Shown here one piece after another: positions 16,142-25,239 of a stretch of 64,000 nt of DNA. The notes beneath the pieces were generated by a model. The model made no database searches. It worked only from the letters and a program-made list of their open reading frames with translations, and was not told the DNA's origin. Both the position numbers and the translations under genes were made by a program. Source of the DNA: Micromonospora carbonacea (GTDB lineage: Bacteria; Actinomycetota; Actinomycetes; Mycobacteriales; Micromonosporaceae); contig NZ_JACHMZ010000001.1 of the NCBI RefSeq assembly GCF_014205165.1, positions 7,360,501-7,424,500 of the forward strand. The letters are read 5' to 3'. Positions within the stretch are counted from its first letter, which is position 1; each line of letters opens with the position of its first letter.

Positions 16142-17041
16142 CTACGAGCGGGTCGGCGTGAGGTGCGTGGAGCTTCGGGCAGCCGCCCGGAGCAGCAACG
16201 CGCCCGCGCAGCCGATGACGACCCAGGTCACCAACTGGAGCGTCCAGAACGCGCCGTCGGCCAGCTCGGTGGCCGGAGTGACAAGATTGGAGGAGGTGAA
16301 CACCAGAGTGGTGTTCATCAGCGCGTGGGCCCACGCTGCCGGCCAGACCGATGCCGACAACGCCCGCGCCGCGCTCAGCACGAGCGCTGCGAACAGCAGG
16401 TTGACCGTGGTGGCGACGACCTCCCGCCCCGCCATCGCTCCGTCGAGGTGGTATCCGAGCAGCAACGGCAGGTGCCACAGCGCCCACAGGCCGCCGATCG
16501 AGGCGCTCGCGCGAACCAGCCCGTACCGGGCCAGGCTCGTGTGCAGCGCGCCGCGCCATCCGATCTCCTCACCCGTGACCGTCAGCATGCCCACCAGGGC
16601 CAACGGCAGCACCAGCGGCACCAGGCGCAGCGCCTCCCCGCTCGGCTGCCAGGCGACGACGCCCAGCGCCAGGGCCAGCAGGGTGATCACCGCCGGGATG
16701 GCCACGAACACCGCGAGCATCAGCGCGCCGGTGCGCAGCACACGTCCGGTGCGCAGCGGACGGACCGCCGACCAGGTCAGGAAGGACGTGCGGCGACCGG
16801 TGCCCAGGTGTGCCACGAACGCCGACAAGGCCGGCGCCCAGGACAGGAGGGGGACGGTGGCATTGAAGGTGTCGGCGTCCGCGCCGCCGGCGAACAGCGG
16901 CACGAGGACGACCGCCGTGACGACGGTCAACGTCCCGACGAACCACGCCAGGACCCGTCGCGGGTCGCGGGCCGTGGACGAGGTCGCCTCGGTCGTGCCG
17001 GGGACGGTGTCCCCGGAGGTGCGGCTCCGCGGTGCGGTCAT
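16142..17041 (-). CDS. CPBP-family intramembrane glutamic protease (Abi/CAAX type)
   Basis: A 299-residue polytopic membrane protein with about seven hydrophobic segments. It has the three family motifs: EEIGWRG (double Glu and Arg), the FWHLPL-type stretch LWALWHLPLLL, and WAHALMNTT (His and Asn). These build the active site of Rce1/CPBP proteases, which cleave membrane or secreted peptides or act in bacteriocin immunity. The start has GAGGAG 9 nt upstream. It lies 94 bp downstream of a response regulator gene on the same strand, with a palindrome in that gap, so it is the probable target or last gene of that two-component system. Confidence 0.88.
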   Translation of the reverse strand: MTAPRSRTSGDTVPGTTEATSSTARDPRRVLAWFVGTLTVVTAVVLVPLFAGGADADTFNATVPLLSWAPALSAFVAHLGTGRRTSFLTWSAVRPLRTGRVLRTGALMLAVFVAIPAVITLLALALGVVAWQPSGEALRLVPLVLPLALVGMLTVTGEEIGWRGALHTSLARYGLVRASASIGGLWALWHLPLLLGYHLDGAMAGREVVATTVNLLFAALVLSAARALSASVWPAAWAHALMNTTLVFTSSNLVTPATELADGAFWTLQLVTWVVIGCAGALLLRAAARSSTHLTPTRS

Positions 17042-17110
17042 GGTGCTGGTCTCCTCGCCGGGTCACGGTGACCCTCGCCGTCGAGCCTCGCAGTGGGGAA
17101 CCGTCCGCCG

Positions 17111-17154
17111 CCTCACCCCGGCTGGCGGGTGGCCCTCACCCCGCGGGGTGAGGG
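17111..17154. promoter_or_regulatory. Palindrome and repeated half-site upstream of the CPBP gene
   Basis: A perfect 22-bp palindrome, CCCTCACCCCG joined to CGGGGTGAGGG, occupies 17133-17154 and overlaps the stop of the response regulator gene. Another copy of CCTCACCCCG is at 17111-17120. It could be the binding site of the adjacent response regulator or a terminator hairpin; the extra half-site favours a binding role. Confidence 0.5.
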
Positions 17155-17801
17155 GGACCGGCTAGACCGTTCTCGTAGGCGAAGATCACGACGTGTACCC
17201 GGTCACGCAGGTCGAGCTTGGTCAGGACCGCGCGTACGTGTGTCTTGACGGTGTTCTGCGTCAGGTGCAGCTGCGCGCCGATCTCGCCGTTCGACCGCCC
17301 CGCAGCGATCAGGTCGAACACCTCCCGTTCGCGGGGGGACAGCTGCGCGACCGCTTGGGGCCGGGGCTCTGCCGTCCGCCGCACGTGCTCCACCAGGGAA
17401 GCCGCCGCCGCGGGCGCCAGGGCTGAGTTGCCGGCGGCCACGTCGCAGATCGCGTCGATGAGCACCGCAGGGCGGGCATCCTTCGTCAGGTATCCGCTGG
17501 CCCCGGCGCGCAGCGCGGCCAGGACCAGCTCGTCCAGGTCGAACGTCGTCAGGGCCAGCACGCGGGTGCGCGGGCTGAGGCGCACGACCTGCGCGGTGGC
17601 GGCGATGCCGTCCAGCACCGGCATGCGGATGTCCATCAGCACCACGTCGACTGAGCGTTGCTGCACCGCCGTGACGGCGGCACGGCCGTCGGCGACTGTG
17701 CCGACCACCTCGATCCGCTCGTCGGCTCCCAGCACCGTGGCGAGCGACACGCGCAACAGGGCCTGGTCGTCGGCGAGCAGCACCCGCACCGGCGGCGTCA
17801 C
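17136..17801 (-). CDS. NarL/LuxR-type response regulator
   Basis: A 221-residue two-component regulator. The receiver domain (1-120) has the acidic pair in LLADDQALLRV, the phospho-acceptor Asp in VDVVLMDIRMP, the Thr in LALTTFD and the Lys in YLTKDARP. The C-terminal LuxR helix-turn-helix includes LSPREREVFDLIAAGRSNGE and TVKTHVRAVLTKL. It overlaps the sensor kinase gene by 4 bp (17798-17801), so the two are translated together. A palindrome behind it is a candidate binding site in front of the CPBP protease gene. Confidence 0.93.
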   Translation of the reverse strand: MTPPVRVLLADDQALLRVSLATVLGADERIEVVGTVADGRAAVTAVQQRSVDVVLMDIRMPVLDGIAATAQVVRLSPRTRVLALTTFDLDELVLAALRAGASGYLTKDARPAVLIDAICDVAAGNSALAPAAAASLVEHVRRTAEPRPQAVAQLSPREREVFDLIAAGRSNGEIGAQLHLTQNTVKTHVRAVLTKLDLRDRVHVVIFAYENGLAGPPHPAG

Positions 17802-19009
17802 GCCGCACCCACCGTCGGCAGCCGCGCGCAGAGCGTCCAGCCCCGCCCGCGCACGACTGCGAACTCACCGCCCGCGGCCTCGACCCGCCTCGCCGCCCCC
17901 GCCAGCCCGGAGCCGGTGCCCGGAGACCCCCCTGGGTCGCCTGCCGCGCGTGGTCCCGAACCGCCGTCGTCCTGCACGCGCACCTGCACCACGTCGCGAC
18001 CCCCGCCCTCGTCCAGCTCGACATCCCAGTCCACGTCCACCGCCACGCTCAGCGGCGGTTCGACATGCCGCAGCGCGTTGGTGATGCCCTCCTGCACCAG
18101 CCGCACCAGCGCCGACTCGGCATCGGCCGGCATGGCGCGCCGGTCCCCGCGCTGGGTCAGGGTCACCCGGTGCATCGCTGTCGTCGCCGCCGCGACGAGC
18201 GCCGGCAGCCCGTCGAGGGACGGGACGACGTCACCCGCCGCGCTGGGGGCAGCATCGAGCACCCGCAGCATCCCGCGCAGACCCAACAGCGCCGCGCGAG
18301 CCGTGTCCGCCACCTGAGCCAGAGCCCGCTCGGTTTCGCGCTCGGCAGTGCCGACCCGCGCTGCCTCCGCCTGTGCCACGACCAGGGTGAGCGAGTGCGC
18401 GATGACGTCGTGCAGGTCCCGACGGATCTCCGCGCGCTCGGTGCGCCGGGCGGCGGCAAGTCGCTGTGACGCCTGGATCACCGCGCGTCGTCGTTGTGCC
18501 CGGACGACGCGGGCGAAAACCCACACTCCGACGACCACGGCCAGGAGCAGGGTCGCCTCCAGCACCGGCATCCACACCGGCAGCCGCGCGTCGGCCGGCT
18601 CGCGGAGCGTCGAGGCCGTCCCGGTGAGCGCCACGCCCGCCACCGCGGTCGCCAGCGCCGGGACCACCCACCGGTCCGGCCCCACCGCTACCAGCCGCCA
18701 CAAGACGAGCAGGAAGCACAGGGACGACGGGGTCAGCACCCCGCTGGACCAGCCCGGCATCGGCACGAGCGCCAGGACCACCATGGCAAGAGCCGCCGCC
18801 ACGAACGCCCTGACAGGCTGCGGAGCCGCCCGCCACGCCGTGATGTGCAGCACCGTCGCCGCCACTCCCACCGCCACGAGCTGCACCGTGTCCGCCCCGC
18901 TGAGCGCCATGGCCACGAGCAGGGCCAACGTCCCGGGCGGAAGGACGGTCGCGGACAGCAGCACGAGCAGCCGCCACGCGTAGTCGTCGCCGGATGGCCG
19001 GATCTGCAT
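17798..19009 (-). CDS. Sensor histidine kinase (HisKA_3 type)
   Basis: A 403-residue membrane kinase. The N-terminal half has about six hydrophobic segments in pairs with short loops, so it probably senses within the membrane. The dimerisation/phosphorylation helix reads ERAEIRRDLHDVIAHSLTLV, with the phospho-accepting His in DLHD. An ATP-binding domain follows with VQEGITNALRH (N box) and GSGLAGAARRVEAAGGEF (G box). ATG at 19009 is used; a GTG at 19042 in frame would add 11 residues without a better ribosome site. Cognate regulator is the coupled gene downstream. Confidence 0.9.
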   Translation of the reverse strand: MQIRPSGDDYAWRLLVLLSATVLPPGTLALLVAMALSGADTVQLVAVGVAATVLHITAWRAAPQPVRAFVAAALAMVVLALVPMPGWSSGVLTPSSLCFLLVLWRLVAVGPDRWVVPALATAVAGVALTGTASTLREPADARLPVWMPVLEATLLLAVVVGVWVFARVVRAQRRRAVIQASQRLAAARRTERAEIRRDLHDVIAHSLTLVVAQAEAARVGTAERETERALAQVADTARAALLGLRGMLRVLDAAPSAAGDVVPSLDGLPALVAAATTAMHRVTLTQRGDRRAMPADAESALVRLVQEGITNALRHVEPPLSVAVDVDWDVELDEGGGRDVVQVRVQDDGGSGPRAAGDPGGSPGTGSGLAGAARRVEAAGGEFAVVRGRGWTLCARLPTVGAA

Positions 19010-19084
19010 GACGCGATTGTCTCCCAGGCCAGAGGCCGTCACCCCGGTGCCGGGTCGGCCGCCGGGCTTCAGCCTGAATGCGCT

Positions 19085-19546
19085 TCACGAGGCGTATTCG
19101 TCCGAGATCTCGGTGGCGTAGTTCTTCCACAGCGGTGTCATGGTTTCGGCGTTGACGGGCTGCCCGGAATCGATCATGGCCTTGAAGTCGCGGAAGTACT
19201 GCACGTACAGGTCCGGCGTGAACGTGTTCAGCATGACCGCGTTCTCGTCGCCGACGTTGGCGAACGTGTGCGGCGCGCCGGTCGGCACGATGACCCAGGT
19301 GCCCGGCCCGGCGTCGTACTGGTCCTCGCCGACGGTGAACCGGAACGTTCCCGCCAGCACGTAGAAGCCCTCGTCGTGCTGGGCGTGGCGGTGCTGCAAC
19401 GGGCTCGGGGTGCCCGGTGGAATGGTGACCTCGGCGAACCCCAGCCGGTGGTCGGTGTGCTCGCCGTTCTCCAGGATGCGGATCTGCTGCGCCCCGCTGC
19501 CGAGGATCTCGCCCTCACCGGGGCGGACGATGTTCACCTTCGCCAC
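19085..19546 (-). CDS. Cupin-domain protein
   Basis: A 153-residue single-domain cupin. Motif 1 is LQHRHAQHDEGFYVLAGTFRF (shown in part: HRHAQHDEGFYVL), giving two or three His and a Glu for metal binding. Motif 2 is PTGAPHTFAN with the last His. Such proteins are dioxygenases, isomerases or ligand sensors. The C-terminal part (YFRDFKAMIDSGQPVNAETM) resembles quercetinase-type or sugar-binding cupins, not decisive. GTG at 19546 is chosen because GGGAGA lies 6 nt upstream. It follows the AraC gene by 14 bp on the same strand, so they form an operon. Confidence 0.85.
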   Translation of the reverse strand: MAKVNIVRPGEGEILGSGAQQIRILENGEHTDHRLGFAEVTIPPGTPSPLQHRHAQHDEGFYVLAGTFRFTVGEDQYDAGPGTWVIVPTGAPHTFANVGDENAVMLNTFTPDLYVQYFRDFKAMIDSGQPVNAETMTPLWKNYATEISDEYAS

Positions 19547-19560
19547 GACGTTCTCCCAAT

Positions 19561-20514
19561 CTATTGCCGGCCTTGGTGACCACCATCCTGTTCCGGGCCG
19601 GCTGCGCGCGTCCTGGTCGTCCGTGCACGGTTGTTGGCTGTCAGCGCACGGGCGTTGTAGCCGTACGTCGCCTTGAAGAGCTTGCTGAAATGGGCGGGAT
19701 CGGAGAATCCCCACCGGGCGGCCACGGCGGTGACCGTACGTCCGCCTCCGGTCAGCTCTGCCCGGCAGCGTTCCAGGCGGCGACGGCGGATCAGGGCCGC
19801 GACGGTGAGCGGCTGGTCCTCGAACAGCTTGTGCAGCCGGCGTACGGAGATGTGGTGGGCGGCGGCGATGCCGGGTGGGGACAGACCGGGATCGGCCAGG
19901 CGGGCCTCGATGTAGCCGGCGATCCGGTTCCGCAGCCGCTCGTCGGGGGCCGGTTGTTCGTCGCCCAGCCTGGCCTCCAGCGCGACCGCGATCAACTCGA
20001 TGACGGCCGCCGCCGACCGCAGCGCCTCCGCCTCGCGGAACTCGGCCGCCGACCGCGCCGACTCCCGGGCCAGCACGGAGACGAGCGCGCCCGGACCGTG
20101 GCTGCCGTCGATGCGTACGCCGATGAGCCGGTCGATCTGCGCGGGCCGCATCCGGAGCTCCCGGCGCGGAACCAGGACGGTGACGTGCGTCGCCGCGGTG
20201 CTCTCGAACCGGAGAGGACGCGTGGGGTCGAGCAGCACCAGGTCGGTCGGCCCGAGTTCGGCGTCGCCGCGCCCCTGCTCGATCCGCGTCCGGCCCCGGG
20301 TCATCACCTTGACCGCGAGGTGGTCGCCGTCGGAGGCGTCGCGCTTCCGCCCGACGCAGGCGCTCGCGGGCGTGTCGAGGGAGACCAACCGCAGCGGCCC
20401 GAGGTCACGGGTGGCGATCCGGCCCCGGAAGCCGGCCCCGGCCAGCCTGTTGACCAGCGGCGGAAACCCGCAGGCGGCCAACTCGTCCTGGAGCGTCTCA
20501 AGGTTGCCGATCAC
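19561..20514 (-). CDS. AraC-family transcriptional regulator
   Basis: A 317-residue regulator. The N-terminal ~170 residues form a beta-rich sensor domain of the AraC-binding-like kind (LRLVSLDTPASACVGRKRD, LGPTDLVLLDPTRPLRFES). The C-terminal domain (about 205-300) holds two helix-turn-helices: GIAAAHHISVRRLHKLFED and VTAVAARWGFSDPAHFSKLF, followed by the signature YGYNARAL. It is the first gene of a two-gene operon with the cupin, which is its likely target or partner. The effector is not predictable. Confidence 0.92.
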   Translation of the reverse strand: MIGNLETLQDELAACGFPPLVNRLAGAGFRGRIATRDLGPLRLVSLDTPASACVGRKRDASDGDHLAVKVMTRGRTRIEQGRGDAELGPTDLVLLDPTRPLRFESTAATHVTVLVPRRELRMRPAQIDRLIGVRIDGSHGPGALVSVLARESARSAAEFREAEALRSAAAVIELIAVALEARLGDEQPAPDERLRNRIAGYIEARLADPGLSPPGIAAAHHISVRRLHKLFEDQPLTVAALIRRRRLERCRAELTGGGRTVTAVAARWGFSDPAHFSKLFKATYGYNARALTANNRARTTRTRAAGPEQDGGHQGRQ

Positions 20515-20665
20515 CGGTCAACGGTAACGGCGGCCCTGCCGCTCGGACATGTGTGCGGCCGGGGTTGCAGCGGCACTGCCCGGGGTCCGTCCTCCCGGCG
20601 ATGATGCCGGATGCCGTCTGCTCCGGTGCCCGGATGCGCTTCGGGCCGTCACGGTCGCCCCGGCC

Positions 20666-21298
20666 CTACCGGGTGTACTCGGCGTGCAGTTCGGCGTAGG
20701 GGCGGCGGTCGTCGGGGTGGCGTCGGATCCTGCCCATGCTGATCTCGGCGCAGCAGTGCGTCTCAGGGTCGTGGGCGCGGTGTGCCGGGCACTCCTCGGC
20801 CAGGGCGCGGACCTCGTCGGCCTGCCGCTCGAACGCCTCGCGGCTGCCGGTGAGCACCAGCGTGTCGGCGGCGACGTCCCACCGCAGGTGGTCACGGAAC
20901 TCCCGGTGCCAGGTCTTCAGGTGGTCGCCGGCAGGCCGTGCCGGCCAGGCTCGGCCGGGTAGCACGACGGTGTGCGGCCTGCCGGCCCCGAGCCGGGAGC
21001 GGACCTGCTTCCAGCGTGACGGCGGGAACGCGAGCCGGTGGTGCAGCAGCACCATGTCGAGCGGGCGTCCCCAGGCGTGGTCGGTCGGCAGCTCCGCGCG
21101 ACGCAGTGGGAGGTAGATGATCGTTCGTGGTGACCGGGCGGCCAGGCCCCATGCCAGGGCGAACGTCGCCGCGGTCTCCTTGTCGAGGCAGAACTGCGCG
21201 CCGAGGCGGCCCTCGTAGAGGCCGGCGAACCTCGGCGGCCCGGCGGGCCGCAGCACCCGGTACCGGTGGTGTCCGAGCTGCACCGTGCTGATCGTCAC
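20666..21298 (-). CDS. Hypothetical protein
   Basis: A protein of about 210 residues. The core starts VTISTVQLGHHRYRVLRPAG and continues with a beta-alpha pattern (FCLDKETAATFALAWGLA, TIIYLPLRRAELP, TLVLTGSREAFERQADEVRA). It has many His and a Cys pair (THCCAEISM) near the C-terminus. No family or catalytic motif was recognised. The start is uncertain: GTG at 21298 is taken because the sequence upstream loses protein character, though the same frame stays open to 21469 with an ATG at 21382. Confidence 0.6.
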   Translation of the reverse strand: MTISTVQLGHHRYRVLRPAGPPRFAGLYEGRLGAQFCLDKETAATFALAWGLAARSPRTIIYLPLRRAELPTDHAWGRPLDMVLLHHRLAFPPSRWKQVRSRLGAGRPHTVVLPGRAWPARPAGDHLKTWHREFRDHLRWDVAADTLVLTGSREAFERQADEVRALAEECPAHRAHDPETHCCAEISMGRIRRHPDDRRPYAELHAEYTR

Positions 21299-21698
21299 CG
21301 GCCATCTGCGGCCGCCCAGCCGTTGAGTCACTCCAGCCGCATCCTCTCGACCAACCGTCGACCCGCCTTCCCGTGCGGGCATTGTCGCCCCGGCCTGCGC
21401 GACGTGGCGACGGACTTTCCGGCGGACGCTGGGCGCGGCCGGAGAACGGCCACAGAAGTTGCGACCCACCGAAGCATCGACTACCCTCGATGACAGTGGA
21501 GCAATTGGTGCAAGTCCTCACTTTCCGACACCACGAACGCGTGGCCCGACGCGTACTCCTACCCCGGCAGTCGTCAGTGGACCATCCGCGCGTCTTCGCT
21601 CAGCTTGAACCCGCCCGACCCGGGTTCGTCATCCGTCCGCGCCACCGCAGCCGAAGGCGCGGCATCGAGACCGATCGCGAGCAGAGGAAGGTACTGGG
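21299..21698. other. Divergent intergenic region with no gene seen
   Basis: 400 bp between a minus-strand hypothetical gene and the plus-strand inhibitor gene. No dyads or promoter boxes stood out. The stretch around 21480-21540 is slightly AT-richer. Confidence 0.4.
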
Positions 21699-22121
21699 AT
21701 GCTGAATCAGCCCGTTCCACCGACCGTTCGGCGGGTGCCACGCGCCCTGGTGGCGGTCGGCCTCCTGGCAGCGGTTCTGGGCACGGCCCCGGCTCCGGCC
21801 GCGGCGAGCCCGGGCCCCGCCGCGCTTAGCACGGCGGCCGCTGCCGACTGCCCGTTCGTCAACACGCTGTGCCTGTTCGAGGGCACCAACTTCACCGGCG
21901 CGCGTCTCACCCTGAGCTCTCTGGTGTCGCCCGGCACCTGCGTGAGTCTGGTGGACGCCGGTTGGGGAGACCGCGCGCGTTCCGCGATCAACACCAACAG
22001 CCGGAGCGCTGCGATGTTCATGAACGACGACTGTGTCGGTGGGGCCTTCGAAGTCCCGGGCAACAGCTCCCTGTCGGACTTCGGGGGGTTCGCGCCCGAA
22101 AGCGCCTGGGTGCCCCGGTAA
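21699..22121 (+). CDS. Secreted peptidase inhibitor family I36 / beta-gamma-crystallin-like protein
   Basis: A 140-residue exported protein. A signal peptide (to about residue 37, AAAS) precedes a small domain with CPFVNTLCLFEGTNFTGARL, then GDRARSAINTNSRSAAMF and DDCVGGAFEVPGNSSLSDFG. The pattern (C..N.LC.FE...F.G......, then W.D...S..N....) is that of I36 inhibitors, small Greek-key proteins that block metalloproteases. Four Cys could form two disulfides. GAGGAAGG lies 7 nt before the ATG. A strong hairpin 8 bp past the stop ends the unit. Confidence 0.85.
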   Translation: MLNQPVPPTVRRVPRALVAVGLLAAVLGTAPAPAAASPGPAALSTAAAADCPFVNTLCLFEGTNFTGARLTLSSLVSPGTCVSLVDAGWGDRARSAINTNSRSAAMFMNDDCVGGAFEVPGNSSLSDFGGFAPESAWVPR

Positions 22122-22129
22122 GGCAGATG

Positions 22130-22159
22130 CCGGGTGACACGTGACCGCGTGTCACCCGG
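22130..22159 (+). terminator. Terminator hairpin behind the I36 inhibitor gene
   Basis: A perfect 12-bp stem, CCGGGTGACACG with CGTGTCACCCGG, and a 6-nt loop, starting 8 bp after the stop. It lies between converging genes and may work in both directions. Confidence 0.75.
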
Positions 22160-22263
22160 TTCCTCCGGCCCGGAGATGTCCGGTGTCCGGCCCGGGCCGG
22201 ACCGACGAAGGTGGGGCGCAGACCATCAGGCCCGCACCCCACCCGGGGCGGCGACGACCCGCG

Positions 22264-23292
22264 CTACCCCTCCTGCCCGTTCTCCAGCAGGTACTGCACC
22301 CCGCCGAGGTCGGCCCGCGCGGTGCCGTCGGCGTCCGGCCCGAACTGGGTCACGTTGAGCGTGGCCCCCTTGGCGAGGGCGGCGTCGGCCGAGAAGGCCA
22401 GTGAGAACTCGAGGCGCTCACCGGGCTTCAGGACCAGCCCGTTGATGCTGGCCTTCGCCGGATCCACGATCTCCAACTCGGTCTGGCCGACCTGGCGTAC
22501 TCCCGTGCCGACCTTGCCGGTGGCCTGCCAGCGCTCGAACAGGGTCTGGCCGAGGTCGACGAAGACCCGGGCACCCCGGACCGGCTCCGCCGGCTGGGTG
22601 AAGACCACGTCGTTCTTGGTCTCCAGGGCGGTCACGTTGCCGATGGCGAACGGCCGGACGACCCGCGGCCCGCCCGGCGTCAGCCGGACCGAGGTGACGT
22701 TGCGCCAGGCGATGTTGTTGTTGTGCAGGGTGTTGACGCTGTTGCTCGGACCCTCGAACGTCATCGGGTCGGTCGGCGACACCCAGCGCGCCAGCAGGCA
22801 GAAGTGGCCCGGTCCGGGCACCCCCGTCCACGGGATCGTCACCGTGGTGACGCCCGGATAGACGGTCACGCTGGCCGCGCCGATCTGGGTCCAGTGCGTC
22901 GGCCAGGTGGCGCCGCCGCCCGGGGTCGTCCGGTAGATCCGCAGCACCCCGTTGTCGATGCCCGAGCCGTACGGCCCGTTGTTGCGCAGCTTCACGAAGA
23001 GGTAGTTGGTGACCCCGACGATCGGGTTCTGGCTGACGGCGCATTCCACCGCAGTGGGGCAGACCTTGATGTCGGGGCTGGCCCACAGCGGGCTGTACGA
23101 GTGTGGCTGGACGCCGGTGTCGGCGGTGACGTCCTTGATGTAGACGTCGGTGCGGGCCGCCGCGGCGGCCTTCTCCTGCGGTGCCTCGCCGGGTGCTGCG
23201 GCGGCTGCGGTGACCGCCAGCAGGCCGGCCAGCGCCGCGCCCGTGAGTACGGCCAGCGTCGAGCGACGGAAACGCTTCCCTACCTTGCCCAT
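22264..23292 (-). CDS. Secreted hypothetical protein, CARDB-like beta sandwich possible
   Basis: A 342-residue exported protein. A signal peptide ends near residue 33 (VTAAAAAPG). The body has DVYIKDVTADTGVQP, then SPDIKVCP and NYLFVKLRNNGPYGSGIDNG, which is the pattern of CARDB/Ig-like adhesion domains (paired strands with RNNG). Later segments (HFCLLARWVSP, NNIAWRNVTSVRL, LEFSLAFSADAALAKGATLN) suggest a second sandwich. Similar exported proteins of actinomycetes have no known function. ATG at 23292 has GGGAGAG 8 nt upstream. Confidence 0.75.
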   Translation of the reverse strand: MGKVGKRFRRSTLAVLTGAALAGLLAVTAAAAAPGEAPQEKAAAAARTDVYIKDVTADTGVQPHSYSPLWASPDIKVCPTAVECAVSQNPIVGVTNYLFVKLRNNGPYGSGIDNGVLRIYRTTPGGGATWPTHWTQIGAASVTVYPGVTTVTIPWTGVPGPGHFCLLARWVSPTDPMTFEGPSNSVNTLHNNNIAWRNVTSVRLTPGGPRVVRPFAIGNVTALETKNDVVFTQPAEPVRGARVFVDLGQTLFERWQATGKVGTGVRQVGQTELEIVDPAKASINGLVLKPGERLEFSLAFSADAALAKGATLNVTQFGPDADGTARADLGGVQYLLENGQEG

Positions 23293-23527
23293 GACAGGTT
23301 CTCTCCCATCGACGGGGACGCCGGAGCCGGCGTGTTCCGATGCCGCGTCGGCTCGATGACACCGGGGAAGAGTTGCGACCGGGCCGGGAAATACCGTCGG
23401 CGGACCCGGCCTCAGATGGCACCAGGACGGGCAAAAGAGGCACCGATCAGAGCCACGTTGCGGGGTGGGCACGTGCGCCCTAGCGGGTGCGGTGCAGATG
23501 TACGCGAGTCGATGTTCGGGGGATGTC

Positions 23528-24072
23528 GTGCGCGCGGTGGGCGCTGTCGTTGTCGCCTGCCTCACCTTGGCCGTCGCCCCGGCCGGGGCGGCCGGCAGGG
23601 CGACCCTCGCATGGCGGGACTGCCCAGGCGTCGATGACCCGCGCCTGCGCTGCGCCACCGTCCGGTGCCGCTCGACCATGCGCGACCGGCCGGCCCCACG
23701 ATCGACGATCCCCGCATCAACCTGCGCCCCGTCGCCGCCGGCGACGGAGCGACCATCCTGCCCCTGACCCGCAGGCCCGGAGGCATCCAGGCATACAAGT
23801 TCGTCCTGCCGGCCGGCGACGACGAACGCGTACCCGACCTGCGCACCCATGAGGGCTACGACTGGGTGTACGTCCTCAACGGCAGCCTTCGTCTGGTTCT
23901 CGGCGACGAGGACCTCATCCTGCGACCCGGGGAGGCCGCCGAGTTCAACACCCGTACCCCGCACTGGTTCGGCGCCACCAGCTCCGGGCCCGTCGAGTTC
24001 CTCAGCCTGGTCGGCAGACAGGGCGAACGCGCACACGTCCGCGCCACCCCGAAGCCGGAAGCGCGCGGCTAG
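23528..24072 (+). pseudogene. Chimeric remnant: secreted alpha/beta-hydrolase N-terminus joined to a cupin C-terminus
   Basis: The first part reads from a GTG at 23528 (GGGGGA upstream): a signal peptide VRAVGAVVVACLTLAVAP, then LAWRDCPGVDDPRLRCATV. That is the mature start of tripeptidyl-aminopeptidase-like hydrolases. Next, a one-base loss at about 23664 shifts to the frame VPLDHARPAGPTI, the expected continuation. At about 23706 the sequence changes to DDPRINLRPVAAGDG and a cupin domain (HEGYDWVYVLNGSLRLVLGD, then FNTRTPHWFG), as found at the C-terminus of HTH-cupin regulators. The HTH part is missing. The cupin frame alone (23665-24072) could be expressed, but it has no ribosome site. Confidence 0.65.
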
Positions 24073-24185
24073 CCGACAACCTCGACGCGCCCGTAGTGGT
24101 CCGAGGACAACCCGCCTCGGGCGGTCGCGGTGTCAGGGGGCGGGGTTTCCGCTGCGGGGGCCGCCCGCCGGCTGCGCCCCACGCC

Positions 24186-24935
24186 TCACGTGTCGATGAA
24201 GACGGGGTCGCCGACGTCGACGTGGCCGGGCTCGACGGTCGAGCCGTAGACGCCGAGGCACACCGTGCGGTGGTGGGCGACGGCGCGCAGGACGGCCGGA
24301 TCGCGCAATGCGGTCGTGGGGTCGACGTCGACCACGCCGCATCGCTTGTCGCGCGCGTCGACGCGCATCCGCATGCGGCCCACCCGCAGGACGTGGCCCA
24401 CCCAGGCGTCCTCGGGAAAGGCGGCCGGGCCGACCGCCTCGATCAGAAGGTTGGGACGAAAGCGTCGGGCGTCGAGTTCCGCGCCGATCAGTTCGCCGAT
24501 GCCGGCGACGCTCTGCGTCGTGATCACCGACAACGGCATGGCGTCGAAGATCCCGCGATCCAGCTTGATCACCCGTAGTCCGCCGCCCAACTCGCTGGCC
24601 AGAGCGGGATCGACGACGTCGAACGCCTGACCCGATGGGGAGCACACCATGGTGCGGGACGCGTCGGGCCGGTCGGGCTTCGCGAACCAGGGGCGATAGT
24701 GGACCATGTCCGGCCGCCGCGAGATCGACAGCCAGGGCGTCCCGCTGCGCGCCTGGCCGTCGCGGATGAACGCCCAACGACGATCGCCGGCCAGGCCGTG
24801 CCAGGAGACGTCGACCGCACCTAGTTCCTCTGCGGCCATGGACTTGACCGGATAACGCCACAGCGCCGCCACCCGGCCCACCAGCCGAGCATTCTCGCCG
24901 AACGGCCTGTCCGATGCTGGACGGGGAATCGCCAT
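24186..24935 (-). CDS. MOSC-domain protein
   Basis: A 249-residue protein with the beta-barrel N-terminal part (ALWRYPVKSMAAEEL) typical of MOSC_N and a C-terminal MOSC domain: RRFRPNLLIEA, WVGHVLRVG, the conserved Cys in ARDKRCGVVDVDP, and LGVYGSTVEPGHVDVGDPV. MOSC proteins bind molybdenum cofactor and reduce N-hydroxylated compounds or carry sulfur. The ATG at 24935 has GGGAGGT 5 nt upstream. It stands alone, with no molybdopterin genes nearby. Confidence 0.9.
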   Translation of the reverse strand: MAIPRPASDRPFGENARLVGRVAALWRYPVKSMAAEELGAVDVSWHGLAGDRRWAFIRDGQARSGTPWLSISRRPDMVHYRPWFAKPDRPDASRTMVCSPSGQAFDVVDPALASELGGGLRVIKLDRGIFDAMPLSVITTQSVAGIGELIGAELDARRFRPNLLIEAVGPAAFPEDAWVGHVLRVGRMRMRVDARDKRCGVVDVDPTTALRDPAVLRAVAHHRTVCLGVYGSTVEPGHVDVGDPVFIDT

Positions 24936-25239
24936 GACCACCTCCCGGATCGGAGGCGCCCTTGCTTCGACACCGAGATGGAGCGTGGCGGACCGGGTCC
25001 GTCGCAGCGCCTCTCCAACCGGCCCTGCCGGCGGGCGGCACGACGGCCGGACCGGCAGGCAGGCGACCACCGTCGCACAACCGGCGCGCGCATGGCAACA
25101 GCCGCGACCGTGCCGACGCCGCGGTATCGGGGGCGGCGTGGCCGTACCGCCGGAACAGGGCGTCGTCCGACCGGACGTGACATGCGTGGTGCCGGTGCGC
25201 GACGACACCGGTGGCGGCCCGGGGCGGCCCCGGCGACGG
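24936..25239. other. Intergenic region with no gene seen
   Basis: 304 bp between the HEAT-like gene stop and the MOSC start, both on the minus strand. No dyad or promoter box recognised. Confidence 0.35.
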
